A stretch of DNA of 64,000 nucleotides from Flavobacterium tibetense (GCF_003293845.1 NZ_QLST01000009.1:1-64000), one strand, 5' to 3'. Positions 7,935 to 17,522 are shown, numbered from the stretch's first letter. A program made the numbers and translations. Notes: generated by a model from the letters alone, not told the origin.

Positions 7935-10900
7935 ATGGACAAAAAAATATTTTCTTTCTTGTTTTCCACGCGTTTAATGGCCGTTTTGTTTATTGCTTTT
8001 GCTGTTGCAATGGCGGTTGGAACTTTTATAGAAAACGAATACAATACAGATACAGCTCGAATTTTAGTCTACAACGCTTGGTGGTTTGAAGCTATCATGG
8101 GAATTTTCGCGATTAACTTCATTGGAAATATCAAACGTTACCAATTACATAAAAAAGAAAAATGGGCTACTTTATTGTTGCACTTGTCTTTCATTTTCAT
8201 TTTGGTTGGCGCTTTTGTTACGCGCTATATTAGCTACGAAGGCATGATGCTAATTCGTGAAGGCGAAACGGAAAATCGAGTATATTCAGACGTGCCGCAC
8301 ATTACTGCTTTTGTTGATGGTGATTTTCAAGGCGAAACAAGACGTAGATTTTTTGAAAAGAAAAAATACTTTTCACCTGTTACCAATAACAATTTCACGA
8401 TGAAAGGTGAATTTAATAGTATTCCTTTTGAAATTGTGTACGAAGATTACATCATGAATGCTACCGAAACACTTGTGCCATCAGAAGATGGTGAATTGTA
8501 CTTGAAAATGGTAGAATCAGGAACGGGAAGTCGCCACGAGCATTATTTGAAAGCAGGTGAAGTGCAAAATATTCATAATGTGTTGTTTGCTTTCAATAAA
8601 TTTACAGAAGGAGCAATTAATATTTCTATAGTTAACGGTGCTTACTTGTTGCAAACGCCATTCGAAGGAAATTATATGATTATGGCATCGCAAACGCAAG
8701 GAGCAGTAGTGAAAGATTCGGTACAACCTTTAAATTTACGTTCGTTGTATAGTTTAGCTGGAACCCAATTTGTGTTTCCAGAACCTGCTATTAAAGGAAA
8801 AATGGAATTGAAATCGAATAATGATTTCAAAGACAAAATGACAAATGATGCTTTGTTAGTAAAAGTAAAATCGCAAGGTGAAGAACAAGTTTTAACCTTA
8901 ATGGGCGCTCGTGGTATGCAAGGAATTCCGCAAAGTGTGAAAGTAGGGGCTTTAGATTTTACGTTGTTTTTTGGTAGTAAAGTATATGAATTGCCTTTTA
9001 AAATCAAATTAGAAGATTTTATTGCAGATAAATATCCAGGAACTGAAAATAGTTATTCGGCATTTAAATCGAAAATTGAAATTATTGACCAAGAAAAAAA
9101 CAAAACCTTCCGCGATAGTGTTTTTATGAATAATATTTTAGACTACAGAGGCTATCGTTTCTTCCAAGCTGGTTTTGACCAAGACGAAGGCGGAACGCAT
9201 TTATCTGTAAATCACGATGGACTTGGAACTGGATTAACTTACATTGGTTACTTTCTTCTGTATTTTGGTTTGATGGTTATTTTATTTGATAAAAATACCC
9301 GTTTTGGCGATTTAAAAACGAAAATCGAGAAAATCAAACAGAAAAAGGCTTCGATGTTGACTGTATTGGCGTTTTTTGTCTTTGGAAGTACTATTGCGCA
9401 AAATCATTCGCACCAACCTACAGACCAAAAACAAATTCTAGAGTTTTTACAGAAATTTAAAGTTTCGGAAGAACATGCGGCTAACTTTGGAAAAGTAGTC
9501 ATTCAAGATAGAGGAGGCCGTATGAAGCCTATCAATACATTTTCTTCAGAATTACTTCGTAAAGTTTCTAAAAGTGATACCTATGAAGGAATGACTTCGG
9601 ATCAGGTTTTCATTTCTATGACGCAATTTCCACAGTATTGGTATAATGTGCCGATTATTTACTTGAAAAGAGGAAATGATAGCATCAGGAAAATTGCCAA
9701 TATTGAATCGTCTGCTAAATATGCTTCATTGATAAACTTTTTTGATGAGCAAGGCGCTTATAAATTAGCTCCGTATTTAGATGATGCTTATGGAGCTGCT
9801 ATTCCAAATCAATTCCAAAAAGATTTTATTGAGACTGATAAAAAAGTAAACTTATTGTATTCGGCATTAACAGGCGAAATCATGCGTGTTTTCCCCATTC
9901 CAAACGATAAGAATAACAAATGGGTTTCTTATTTGGAATTAAATGAACCAACAGGAACTGCTCTGGATTCTATCAAAAACGTAATGCCATTTTATTTGGA
10001 CGCGGCAAGTAAAGCTTCGCAATCAAACAATTATGAAATAGCGAATAGTTTATTGGTAGGATTAAAAAAATACCAAGAGAAATTTGGTGCAAAAGTAGTT
10101 CCATCAGAAGATAGAATCAATTCGGAAATTTTGTACAACAAATACGATATTTTCAAACGTTTGTTTTATTTGTATTTAATTGGAGGTGTTTTCATGATGA
10201 TTTTCACTTTGTTCCAAATGTTTTCAAATAACAAAGTAGTGCGTTATGGTGTGAATTTCTTCTTTGGTGTAGTTGGATTTTTCTTCCTTTTGCATACTTT
10301 GGGATTAATCGCTAGATGGTATATTTCAGGTCACGCACCATGGAGTGATGCTTATGAAAGTATGATTTATGTAGCTTGGGCAACCATGTTGTTTGGTTTA
10401 TTATTTGGAAATCGTTCAAAATTAACCGTTGCTTCAACAGCATTTGTAACTTCAATGATTTTGATGATTGCACATTGGAATTGGATGGATCCAACGATTG
10501 CCAACTTACAACCAGTTTTAAATTCGTATTGGTTAATGATTCACGTTGCGGTTATTGTAGCTAGTTACGGACCATTTACTTTGGGAATGATTTTAGGAAT
10601 TGTTACCTTGTTCTTGATTTTGTTTACAAATGAAAAAAACAAAGCCAAAATGAAGCTTTCTATTGATGAATTAAGTTATATCAATGAAATGGCGCTTGTG
10701 GTTGGTTTAGTGATGTTAACCATTGGAAACTTCTTAGGTGGTCAATGGGCAAATGAGAGTTGGGGACGCTACTGGGGTTGGGATCCAAAAGAAACTTGGG
10801 CATTAATTAGTATTATGGTGTATGCCTTTGTAATTCACGCAAGATTAGTTCCAGGATTAAGAAGCAGATGGGTTTTCAATGTAATGGCAGTATTTGCTTT

Positions 10901-11072
10901 TTATTCTATTTTGATGACGTATTTTGGAGTGAATTTCTACTTATCAGGATTGCATTCGTATGCTAGCGGTGATAAAGTGGTAACGCCAACATTTATATAC
11001 GTTTCATTAGCATTAGTGACATTATTAAGTGTGTTGTCTTACTTTAAGTTTAAAAAGTATTATAAGAAATAG
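7935..11072 (+). CDS. ccsBA: cytochrome c biogenesis protein CcsBA (ResB-CcsA fusion)
   Basis: System II cytochrome c synthase, which moves heme across the inner membrane and attaches it to apocytochrome c. The N-terminal part is ResB/CcsB-like, with membrane segments near the start and at about residues 430-450 and a large periplasmic region. The C-terminal part is CcsA-like with many membrane segments. It holds the tryptophan-rich WWD heme-handling motif (WANESWGRYWGWDPKETWA). Histidine-bearing segments such as SGHAPWSDAYES flank it. I use the ATG at 7935 (MDKKIFSF, 1,045 residues), because an upstream alternative at 7911 overlaps the -7 box. Confidence 0.93.
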   Translation: MDKKIFSFLFSTRLMAVLFIAFAVAMAVGTFIENEYNTDTARILVYNAWWFEAIMGIFAINFIGNIKRYQLHKKEKWATLLLHLSFIFILVGAFVTRYISYEGMMLIREGETENRVYSDVPHITAFVDGDFQGETRRRFFEKKKYFSPVTNNNFTMKGEFNSIPFEIVYEDYIMNATETLVPSEDGELYLKMVESGTGSRHEHYLKAGEVQNIHNVLFAFNKFTEGAINISIVNGAYLLQTPFEGNYMIMASQTQGAVVKDSVQPLNLRSLYSLAGTQFVFPEPAIKGKMELKSNNDFKDKMTNDALLVKVKSQGEEQVLTLMGARGMQGIPQSVKVGALDFTLFFGSKVYELPFKIKLEDFIADKYPGTENSYSAFKSKIEIIDQEKNKTFRDSVFMNNILDYRGYRFFQAGFDQDEGGTHLSVNHDGLGTGLTYIGYFLLYFGLMVILFDKNTRFGDLKTKIEKIKQKKASMLTVLAFFVFGSTIAQNHSHQPTDQKQILEFLQKFKVSEEHAANFGKVVIQDRGGRMKPINTFSSELLRKVSKSDTYEGMTSDQVFISMTQFPQYWYNVPIIYLKRGNDSIRKIANIESSAKYASLINFFDEQGAYKLAPYLDDAYGAAIPNQFQKDFIETDKKVNLLYSALTGEIMRVFPIPNDKNNKWVSYLELNEPTGTALDSIKNVMPFYLDAASKASQSNNYEIANSLLVGLKKYQEKFGAKVVPSEDRINSEILYNKYDIFKRLFYLYLIGGVFMMIFTLFQMFSNNKVVRYGVNFFFGVVGFFFLLHTLGLIARWYISGHAPWSDAYESMIYVAWATMLFGLLFGNRSKLTVASTAFVTSMILMIAHWNWMDPTIANLQPVLNSYWLMIHVAVIVASYGPFTLGMILGIVTLFLILFTNEKNKAKMKLSIDELSYINEMALVVGLVMLTIGNFLGGQWANESWGRYWGWDPKETWALISIMVYAFVIHARLVPGLRSRWVFNVMAVFAFYSILMTYFGVNFYLSGLHSYASGDKVVTPTFIYVSLALVTLLSVLSYFKFKKYYKK

Positions 11073-11079
11073 TTTTAAA

Positions 11080-11110
11080 CAAGAAACCAACTTTTAAAGT
11101 TGGTTTCTTG
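11080..11110. terminator. bidirectional terminator
   Basis: A perfect 14-bp stem, caagaaaccaactt (11080-11093) with its complement (11097-11110), and a loop of three bases. The stop codon of the minus-strand K+ channel (11094-11096) forms the loop. T-rich sequence follows on the plus strand. Confidence 0.8.
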
Positions 11111-11453
11111 CTTTTGTTGATAATGTAGTTTTCTTTTTTCGTTCTTTAATTTTGTTTAGTTTTTCATCTCTGTAATGATTGTGAACGGTATTGATAAAAC
11201 CTAAAATAATTCCTAATCCTAAAATGATGTAGAAAATAGTAAAAAGCTTTCCTTCATCGGTTTGAGGAGAAAAATCACCATAACCCACAGTTGTTAATGT
11301 AATTACACAGAAATAAAGTGAATCAATGTAATTCCATCCTTCTAAATAATGGTATACAATAGTTCCAAAAACAATTATTCCAATTGTTGTAAGTAATAAA
11401 TCTCTATACTCGTCATCTTCTAAGAATGATAATAAGGTCTTTAGGAAAAACAT
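11094..11453 (-). CDS. two-transmembrane potassium channel
   Basis: A 119-residue minimal K+ channel of the KcsA type. It has a first membrane helix (about 19-38), a pore helix and the selectivity filter TTVGYGDFSP, then a second helix (IFYIILGLGIILGFI). A lysine-rich cytosolic tail ends the protein, with no RCK or cyclic-nucleotide domain. It would work as a tetramer in the inner membrane. Its stop codon is inside the terminator hairpin shared with ccsBA. A universal stress protein gene lies just upstream on the same strand. Confidence 0.88.
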   Translation of the reverse strand: MFFLKTLLSFLEDDEYRDLLLTTIGIIVFGTIVYHYLEGWNYIDSLYFCVITLTTVGYGDFSPQTDEGKLFTIFYIILGLGIILGFINTVHNHYRDEKLNKIKERKKKTTLSTKARNQL

Positions 11454-11487
11454 ATAATTTTAAACTATTTTTTAATGAAATTACTAA

Positions 11488-12297
11488 CTAACTAGGCAAA
11501 ATTAACAAAGGTGTTAGCTTTGATTTTAAAACCGAATTAGTCGTAAATTTTCTTGAAATGACATCAACCAAATTTCTCGTTCCTTTTTGAATGATTAACA
11601 GCGTTTCTGGGCTCGTTACATGTTCAATTTCAGAAAAAGAATTGTTAGAATAAATAATTTTTGTCTTGATATCCAAATTTGGAAAATGCGATTTTAGTTC
11701 TTCTAAATGTTGATTTACTTTGGTTTCGTCATCACTATCATTTACAATGGTAAAAAAGGTAATATGATCAATTTTCTTTGATAAAGCATTTATAACCGTT
11801 TCTAATTTTCTGTAGTTCACTGGAAATTTGTAATGCGTAGCAAACTTGATTTTGGTTACAGATGTAATTTCTTTGTCGCAAGGCAAAATTACCTTAATGA
11901 AATCGGTTTCATCAATAATTTTTTGAATGGTTCCTTTGGTAAAATAATGCATAATGGAATCATGTGTTTTTAAACCCGTAACAACCCAATCGTCATAATC
12001 TATTGAAGTGTATTCGGATATGAACTCAACCACATTTCTCTCAGTAACCATTAAATCAAATGCTTTATTTTCAAATGCTTTAGTTTGTAATTCTAGTTTC
12101 TTAATAGCTTCTTTTTTTTCGTCAGACATTAAGGCTCTTTTTTGGTCAGAATCTACAAAAGCTGGAAAAACTCTTGTAACTTCGTGTGCTAAAACAATAT
12201 CACCATCTATCAATGAAGAAAAATGTTGGATAGAAGGATATAACGGTTTAGTCTCTTCTGAAAGATCGACTAATGCAACAAGTCTATTTTTTCTCAT
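11488..12297 (-). CDS. universal stress protein-like protein (tandem UspA-type domains)
   Basis: A 269-residue cytosolic protein. The N-terminal half begins RLVALVDLSEETKPLYPSIQ, a variant of the Usp strand-loop opening, and the second half repeats the fold (KIKFATHYKF ... FTIVNDSDDE ... LLIIQKGTR). The ATP-binding glycine motif G2xG9xG(S/T) is not clear, so nucleotide binding is uncertain. It lies 34 bp upstream of the K+ channel gene on the same strand, so the two may be co-transcribed. Assignment rests on overall pattern and is moderate. Confidence 0.6.
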   Translation of the reverse strand: MRKNRLVALVDLSEETKPLYPSIQHFSSLIDGDIVLAHEVTRVFPAFVDSDQKRALMSDEKKEAIKKLELQTKAFENKAFDLMVTERNVVEFISEYTSIDYDDWVVTGLKTHDSIMHYFTKGTIQKIIDETDFIKVILPCDKEITSVTKIKFATHYKFPVNYRKLETVINALSKKIDHITFFTIVNDSDDETKVNQHLEELKSHFPNLDIKTKIIYSNNSFSEIEHVTSPETLLIIQKGTRNLVDVISRKFTTNSVLKSKLTPLLILPS

Positions 12298-12386
12298 GAT
12301 AAAAAGTTTTAAAGTTTACCTAGCTAATTTACAAAAATTAAACTACTTTTAATAACTGTTTAAGTTAATTTTTACTTAATTAATAC

Positions 12387-12394
12387 TAACTTTG
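12387..12394 (+). promoter_or_regulatory. -7 box for the glutathione peroxidase gene
   Basis: TAACTTTG lies 14 bp before the ATG at 12409. The surrounding 110 bp are very AT-rich and show no clear -33 element. Confidence 0.4.
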
Positions 12395-12408
12395 GTTAAA
12401 AATAGAAT

Positions 12409-12996
12409 ATGAAACATTTAATAACTTTGTTAATGATAACTCCGTTTATTTGGAGTTGTTACAACCAAGCTCAAAAGAAAACCAATAACGAATCTTCAAG
12501 CAGTCAAACGATGAGCAAACAAACTATTTACCAATTCCAAGTAGAAGATTTAGAAGGAAATACTTTCGATTTTTCTACTTTAAAAGGAAAGAAAATTTTA
12601 GTGGTAAATACCGCATCAGAATGTGGATTAACACCGCAATACGAACAATTACAAGCGATTTACGAAAAACACAAAGACAAAAATTTTGTAATTATAGGTT
12701 TTCCTGCTAATAATTTTGGGTCGCAAGAACCAGGAACCAACCAACAAATTGCTACTTTCTGCCAAAAGAATTTCGGTGTTTCATTTCCAATGATGTCAAA
12801 AATATCGGTGAAAGGAAATGACATGCATGCTGTTTACCAATTTTTAACACAAAAAGCTAAAAATGGTTTAGAAGATAGCGAAGTACAATGGAATTTCCAG
12901 AAATATCTAATCAACGAAAAAGGGGAATTAGATAAAGTAGTGTCACCAAGAACGTTGCCAACAGACGCTGAAATAGTGAATTGGATTGAAAGTTAA
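12409..12996 (+). CDS. glutathione peroxidase family thiol peroxidase, lipoprotein
   Basis: Reduces hydroperoxides by a cysteine thiol, probably with thioredoxin-like partners. The N-terminus is a lipoprotein signal ending in FIWSC (Cys17), so the enzyme is anchored to an envelope membrane. The GPx signature is clear: NTASECGLTPQYEQL with catalytic Cys72, FPANNFGSQEPG with Gln106, and WNFQKYLI near the end. The last codons overlap by 4 bp, tail to tail, with the GNAT gene on the other strand. Like the superoxide dismutase at 1.5 kb, it is an antioxidant enzyme sent to the envelope. Confidence 0.92.
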   Translation: MKHLITLLMITPFIWSCYNQAQKKTNNESSSSQTMSKQTIYQFQVEDLEGNTFDFSTLKGKKILVVNTASECGLTPQYEQLQAIYEKHKDKNFVIIGFPANNFGSQEPGTNQQIATFCQKNFGVSFPMMSKISVKGNDMHAVYQFLTQKAKNGLEDSEVQWNFQKYLINEKGELDKVVSPRTLPTDAEIVNWIES

Positions 12997-13490
12997 TCAA
13001 GCATTTTCTGCATAAAAACAGAATGCAACCAGCGATTAAACTTAAAGCCTGATTCTTTAATAATACCAACGGTTTCAAAGCCAAGTTTTTCATGAAACTT
13101 CACGCTACCCTGATTTTCCGAATCAATAACGGCAATCATAGTGTGAAGTTTTTGGTTTTTAGCTAGAGCAATTAAAGCTTCTAAAAGTTGATGACCAATT
13201 TTTAATCCTTGAAAATTGGGATGCACATAAACCGAATGCTCAACAGTAAACCGATATGCCTCACGAAAACGAAATTCGCTATAATAACCAAAACCTACAA
13301 TTTTATTGTCTAAAACAGCCACTAAAATCGGAAAATCCTTTTGTAACTTATCATCAAAAATGGCTTCTTGTTGGGCAAGTGTTCGCGGATGATAATCATA
13401 CAAAGCAGTAGAATGGATGATGTTATAATTGATGATTTCCAAAATAGCAGCACAATCGGTTACTACATAAGGTCGGAGTTCTAATTGCAT
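12993..13490 (-). CDS. GNAT family N-acetyltransferase (phosphinothricin acetyltransferase-like)
   Basis: A 165-residue acetyl-CoA-dependent acetyltransferase resembling the Pat/Bar group: LRPYVVTDCAAILEIIN, YSEFRFREAYRFTVEHSVYV, and C-terminal SVKFHEKLGFE. The acetyl-CoA loop reads NFQGLKIGHQLL, where the usual middle glycine of the R/Q-x-x-G-x-G pattern is Lys. That may be a real substitution. The natural substrate is unknown. It is divergent from menD and overlaps the glutathione peroxidase gene by 4 bp at the 3' end. Confidence 0.85.
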   Translation of the reverse strand: MQLELRPYVVTDCAAILEIINYNIIHSTALYDYHPRTLAQQEAIFDDKLQKDFPILVAVLDNKIVGFGYYSEFRFREAYRFTVEHSVYVHPNFQGLKIGHQLLEALIALAKNQKLHTMIAVIDSENQGSVKFHEKLGFETVGIIKESGFKFNRWLHSVFMQKMLD

Positions 13491-13535
13491 TATTAAATTA
13501 TTTGCTGTAAAAGTACTAAAACCTTTGCAATTTTG

Positions 13536-13543
13536 TAAATTTG
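13536..13543 (+). promoter_or_regulatory. -7 box for menD
   Basis: TAAATTTG lies 19 bp before the menD ATG. A TTTG at 13524-13527 is too close to serve as -33. The next candidate at 13501-13504 is too far. Confidence 0.4.
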
Positions 13544-13562
13544 TATTTTATTTCCAAGAAAA

Positions 13563-15212
13563 ATGATATATCCCAAAATTCCTTTAGCTCAAAGCGTTAT
13601 CGAAATTTGCAAAGCCAAAGGAATCCAACACATCGTAATTTCACCAGGTTCAAGAAATGCACCGCTAACTATTGGGTTTACCAATAATCCGTATTTTACT
13701 TGTTACAGTATTGCAGATGAGCGTTGTGCGGCTTTTTTTGCTATGGGAATTGCCCAACAAATCCAAAAACCTGTTGCCGTAGTTTGTACTTCGGGTTCGG
13801 CGGTTTTGAACTATTACCCAGCAGTAGCCGAAGCTTTTTATAGCCAAATTCCATTGGTGATTTTAAGCGCTGATAGACCACAAAATAAAATTGATATTGG
13901 CGACGGACAAACCATTCGTCAGGAAAATGTATTTGCAAATCATATCTTATTTTCAGCAAATTTGACCGAATTAACTTCCAAAGAAAACGATAGTTTAATC
14001 AATCAAGCGATAAATTCGGCTGTTGAAAATCGTGGACCAGTTCATATTAATATTCCTTTTGAAGAACCACTTTATGATACGGTGGAAATATTGGAAGTAC
14101 AACCAGAATTAATTCCTAATTTAAAGCCTTCGAATGATTTTGAATTAGAGAAAACGTTTATTTCCCAATGGAATCTAGCCAAAAAGAAATTGATTTTGGT
14201 TGGTGAATTATTTCCAAATACATTAGAAAAAGAAATTATCCAAAAATTAGGCGAAGATGAAAGTATTGTAGTAGTAACAGAAGCTACTTCTAATTTGCAT
14301 CATCCCAATTTTATTACCAATATCGATTCTTTAATAACGCCATTTTCAACCGAAGATTTTGAGGCTTTTCAACCTGAAATTCTAGTAACTTTCGGCGGAA
14401 TGGTAGTTTCCAAACGAATCAAAGCGTTTTTGAGAAAATTTCAACCCAAAAATCATTGGCATGTTGATAAATTGCGAGCTTATGATACTTTTGGTTGTTT
14501 GACCCAACATTTCAAAACGCATCCGAATTTGTTTTTTAACCAACTTTTGACTGAAAATACAGCATCAGATTACCAAAAACACTTTCTTACGATTCATAAT
14601 TTCAGAAAGCAAAAAAGGGAAATTTATACCTATGAAATTCCGTTTTCTGATTTCAAAGTATTTGATTTTTTATCAAAACATTTGCCTGAAGTTTGTCAGT
14701 TGCAAATTAGTAACAGTTCGGCTATTCGTTACATGCAATTATTCGACTTGAACCCAAATACAACTGTTTTCTGTAATCGTGGTACTAGTGGCATCGACGG
14801 AAGTTCATCAACAGCAATTGGAGCGGCTTTAGTTTCGCCAAAATCAACCATTTTGATTACAGGCGATATTAGTTTCTTTTATGATAGTAACGCGCTTTGG
14901 AACAATTATATCCCGAAGAATTTTAAAATTATATTAGTTAATAACAGTGGTGGCGGGATTTTCAGAATTTTACCTGGTCATCAAGAAACACCAACATTCA
15001 ATACTTTTTTTGAAACTTCGCACCATTTGAATGCTTCACACTTGGCAAAAATGTTTGATTTTCAGTATTTCAATGCTAATTCATCGGAAGATTTAGAGAG
15101 AAATTGGGAAGCATTTATTACTAATGAGAATCAACCTTCAATTTTAGAAATCTTTACACCAGAAAAGGAAAACAATAAGATTTTACTTGAATTTTTCAAA
15201 AAAATAACTTGA
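13563..15212 (+). CDS. menD: 2-succinyl-5-enolpyruvyl-6-hydroxy-3-cyclohexene-1-carboxylate synthase
   Basis: A thiamine diphosphate enzyme that joins isochorismate and 2-oxoglutarate in menaquinone synthesis. The 549-residue length is normal. Visible marks are HIVISPGSRNAPLTIGF at the N-terminus, VCTSGSAVLNYYPAVAEA, the central VHINIPFEEPLY, and the ThDP/Mg binding region ITGDISFFYDSNALWNN. Menaquinone is the usual respiratory quinone in this phylum, consistent with the ccsBA gene nearby. It has its own -7 box and no other men gene is adjacent. Confidence 0.95.
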   Translation: MIYPKIPLAQSVIEICKAKGIQHIVISPGSRNAPLTIGFTNNPYFTCYSIADERCAAFFAMGIAQQIQKPVAVVCTSGSAVLNYYPAVAEAFYSQIPLVILSADRPQNKIDIGDGQTIRQENVFANHILFSANLTELTSKENDSLINQAINSAVENRGPVHINIPFEEPLYDTVEILEVQPELIPNLKPSNDFELEKTFISQWNLAKKKLILVGELFPNTLEKEIIQKLGEDESIVVVTEATSNLHHPNFITNIDSLITPFSTEDFEAFQPEILVTFGGMVVSKRIKAFLRKFQPKNHWHVDKLRAYDTFGCLTQHFKTHPNLFFNQLLTENTASDYQKHFLTIHNFRKQKREIYTYEIPFSDFKVFDFLSKHLPEVCQLQISNSSAIRYMQLFDLNPNTTVFCNRGTSGIDGSSSTAIGAALVSPKSTILITGDISFFYDSNALWNNYIPKNFKIILVNNSGGGIFRILPGHQETPTFNTFFETSHHLNASHLAKMFDFQYFNANSSEDLERNWEAFITNENQPSILEIFTPEKENNKILLEFFKKIT

Positions 15213-15280
15213 AAAAAATCGTTTGTAATATTTTTTTAATTAAATTTGGGTAAATCAAAAAAACAATTAAATTAAAAATT

Positions 15281-15622
15281 ATGAGTAAAAGAGATGAATT
15301 AATCGCAAAATATGCGGCAGATTTAAAAGACAAATGTGGTGTTACACCAGATATGGATTTGTTAACAAAAGTTACGATTGGTTGTGGGCCATCAATTTAT
15401 AATGCAGATTCATCAACTGTTGCTGGTTCTGATCAAAAAGAGTTAGATACAGTTAAAAATAATTTCTTAATCAAGAAGTTAGGTTTAAAAGATAGTGCTG
15501 ATTTAGATAAAGCTATTGATGCAGTTATGGAACAATATGGTCGTTCAAATAAGAGTAAATACAGAGCAGTAGTTTACTATTTATTAGCAAAACACTTCAA
15601 AAAAGAAGCTATTTATAAATAA
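15281..15622 (+). CDS. DUF2853 family protein
   Basis: A 113-residue soluble protein of unknown function matching DUF2853: MSKRDELIAKYAADLKDK at the start, TKVTIGCGPSIYNADSS in the middle, and SKYRAVVYYLLAKHF near the end. It is a single-gene unit with its own terminator directly after the stop codon. No membrane segment or signal peptide is seen. Confidence 0.8.
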   Translation: MSKRDELIAKYAADLKDKCGVTPDMDLLTKVTIGCGPSIYNADSSTVAGSDQKELDTVKNNFLIKKLGLKDSADLDKAIDAVMEQYGRSNKSKYRAVVYYLLAKHFKKEAIYK

Positions 15623-15640
15623 GATTTTCTTTTTCTAATA

Positions 15641-15664
15641 AAAAGCTCGGTTTTCCGAGCTTTT
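15641..15664 (+). terminator. rho-independent terminator after the DUF2853 gene
   Basis: Stem aaaagctcgg (15641-15650) with ccgagctttt (15655-15664), loop tttt, followed by a T-rich run. Confidence 0.88.
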
Positions 15665-15718
15665 CTTTTTTACATTGCTACTTATTTTTTAATTTAGCCT
15701 TTTAAAATCTATAACTTG

Positions 15719-16576
15719 ATGATTACACAAGAACAATTTCAAGCCGAGTTACAAATTATCATTGAAAACGCCATAAGAGAAGATGTTGGAGATGGTGATC
15801 ATAGTTCGTTAGCTTGTATTCCAAGTTTGGTTACTGGAAGAGCCAAATTGCTTGTAAAAGATCAGGGAATTATTGCAGGAGTAGATTTTGCTAAAATGAT
15901 ATTTCAGTATGTGGATCAATCATTAAAAGTTGAAACTTTTATAAACGACGGAACTCCAGTAAAATATGGCGATATTGTTTTTCATGTTTCGGGAAGTTCG
16001 CAATCCATTTTAAAAGCAGAACGTTTGGTTTTAAATTCCATGCAACGAATGAGTGCCATTGCTACCAAAACTAAATCATTCGTAGACTTATTGGAAGGAA
16101 CAACTACCAAAGTTTTAGATACCAGAAAAACGACTCCAGGAATCAGAGCGATTGAAAAATGGGCGGTTAAAATTGGTGGTGGCGAAAATCATCGTTTTGC
16201 GTTGTACGACATGATTATGTTGAAAGACAATCATATCGATTTTGCAGGAGGCATTCCGCAAGCCATTCAAAAAACGAAAGAATATCTAAAAGCAACGAAT
16301 CGCGATTTAAAGATTATTGTTGAAGCAAGAAATTTAGATGAAGTTACTCAAATTTTGACTGCTGGCGGCGTGTATCGTATTTTGTTAGATAATTTTGATT
16401 ATGAAACTACAAAAGATGCCGTGAAGCTAATTGGCGACCAATGTTTAACTGAATCTTCAGGAAATATCAACGAGAAAACCATCAGAAACTATGCTGAATG
16501 TGGTGTGAATTATATTTCATCAGGAGCTTTAACACATTCCATTTATAACTTAGACTTAAGTTTAAAAGCTTTCTAA
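15719..16576 (+). CDS. nadC: nicotinate-nucleotide pyrophosphorylase (carboxylating)
   Basis: Quinolinate phosphoribosyltransferase, which forms nicotinate mononucleotide in de novo NAD synthesis. The 285-residue protein has the family landmarks: IREDVGDGDHSSLACIP at the start, LNSMQRMSAIATKT, DTRKTTPGIRAIEKWAV with phosphate-binding residues, GGGENHRFALYDMIMLKDNH, and a C-terminal YISSGALTHS. A TTG directly before the ATG would add one residue; I use the ATG at 15719. Its stop overlaps the start of the next gene as TAATG, so the two are translationally coupled. Confidence 0.95.
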   Translation: MITQEQFQAELQIIIENAIREDVGDGDHSSLACIPSLVTGRAKLLVKDQGIIAGVDFAKMIFQYVDQSLKVETFINDGTPVKYGDIVFHVSGSSQSILKAERLVLNSMQRMSAIATKTKSFVDLLEGTTTKVLDTRKTTPGIRAIEKWAVKIGGGENHRFALYDMIMLKDNHIDFAGGIPQAIQKTKEYLKATNRDLKIIVEARNLDEVTQILTAGGVYRILLDNFDYETTKDAVKLIGDQCLTESSGNINEKTIRNYAECGVNYISSGALTHSIYNLDLSLKAF

Positions 16577-17502
16577 TGTCGGAAGTAATAGAAAATAAAC
16601 TCGAAAAAATTCCAGTTGTGAAACAATTGGTTCGTTTTGCTAAGAAAATTTCGGTTTCTTCTTTGCAAGGATTGAGTTTGTATGATATTTTAGAATTATA
16701 TGTTTTAGGAATTTTTAAAGGCGCATTTTCCTATAGAGCAAGTGCTATTGCTTTTAGTTTCTTTATGGCATTATTTCCGTTTGCGTTGTTTATTTTAAAT
16801 TTGATTCCGCACATTCCAATAGAAAATTTTCAGCAAGATTTCTTGCAATTTGTTGAGCAAGGCGTTCCACCAAATACATATGATGCTATTTATCTAATCA
16901 TTGAAGATATTTTAAATAATAGTTACCAAGGCTTGTTGTCTTCTGGTTTTATTTTGTCAATTTTTTTAATGACAAATGGGGTTAATGCTATTTTAGGAGG
17001 TTTTGAAATGTCAAGTCATATCACCATTACAAGAAGTTTTTTCAAGCAATATTTCATTTCACTAGCAATATCTATCGCACTTTCATTGATTTTATTGGTT
17101 ACAGTAGCAGCTATTATTGTTTTTGAAGTTGTTATTCAAAAGATAAAACATCAAGGTTTTATTAGTAATGATTTGTTTTTATTGGAATACGGACGCTATT
17201 TGTTTGTGATTTTAATGATTTTATTTACAACTTCAATCTTATATAAATTTGGAACAAAAGAAGTTAGTAACATTTCTTTTATAAGCTATGGAGCTGTTTT
17301 TACAACGTTATTAATTGTTTTATCTTCCTATATTTTCGGAATTTATGTAGAGAAATTTGCCAATTATAATGAGTTGTATGGTTCTATTGGCACACTTCTT
17401 GTTTTGATGTTTTATATCTGGATTAACTGCATGGTTTTGCTTTTAGGTTTTGAATTAAATGCAACTATCAGTAAATTGAAAAGAAAAAATTTATATATTT
17501 AA
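16576..17502 (+). CDS. YihY/virulence factor BrkB family membrane protein
   Basis: A 308-residue inner membrane protein with about six membrane segments. The N-terminal cytosolic stretch is followed by the family motif GAFSYRASAIAFSFFMALFPF, then FILSIFLMTNGVNAILGGF. The C-terminus has the conserved YNELYGSIGTLLVLMFYIW. The family was once called ribonuclease BN, but that link is wrong and the function is unknown; transport has been proposed. Start overlaps the nadC stop by one base. Confidence 0.9.
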   Translation: MSEVIENKLEKIPVVKQLVRFAKKISVSSLQGLSLYDILELYVLGIFKGAFSYRASAIAFSFFMALFPFALFILNLIPHIPIENFQQDFLQFVEQGVPPNTYDAIYLIIEDILNNSYQGLLSSGFILSIFLMTNGVNAILGGFEMSSHITITRSFFKQYFISLAISIALSLILLVTVAAIIVFEVVIQKIKHQGFISNDLFLLEYGRYLFVILMILFTTSILYKFGTKEVSNISFISYGAVFTTLLIVLSSYIFGIYVEKFANYNELYGSIGTLLVLMFYIWINCMVLLLGFELNATISKLKRKNLYI

Positions 17503-17522
17503 CACAATTAAAAATTACTATT

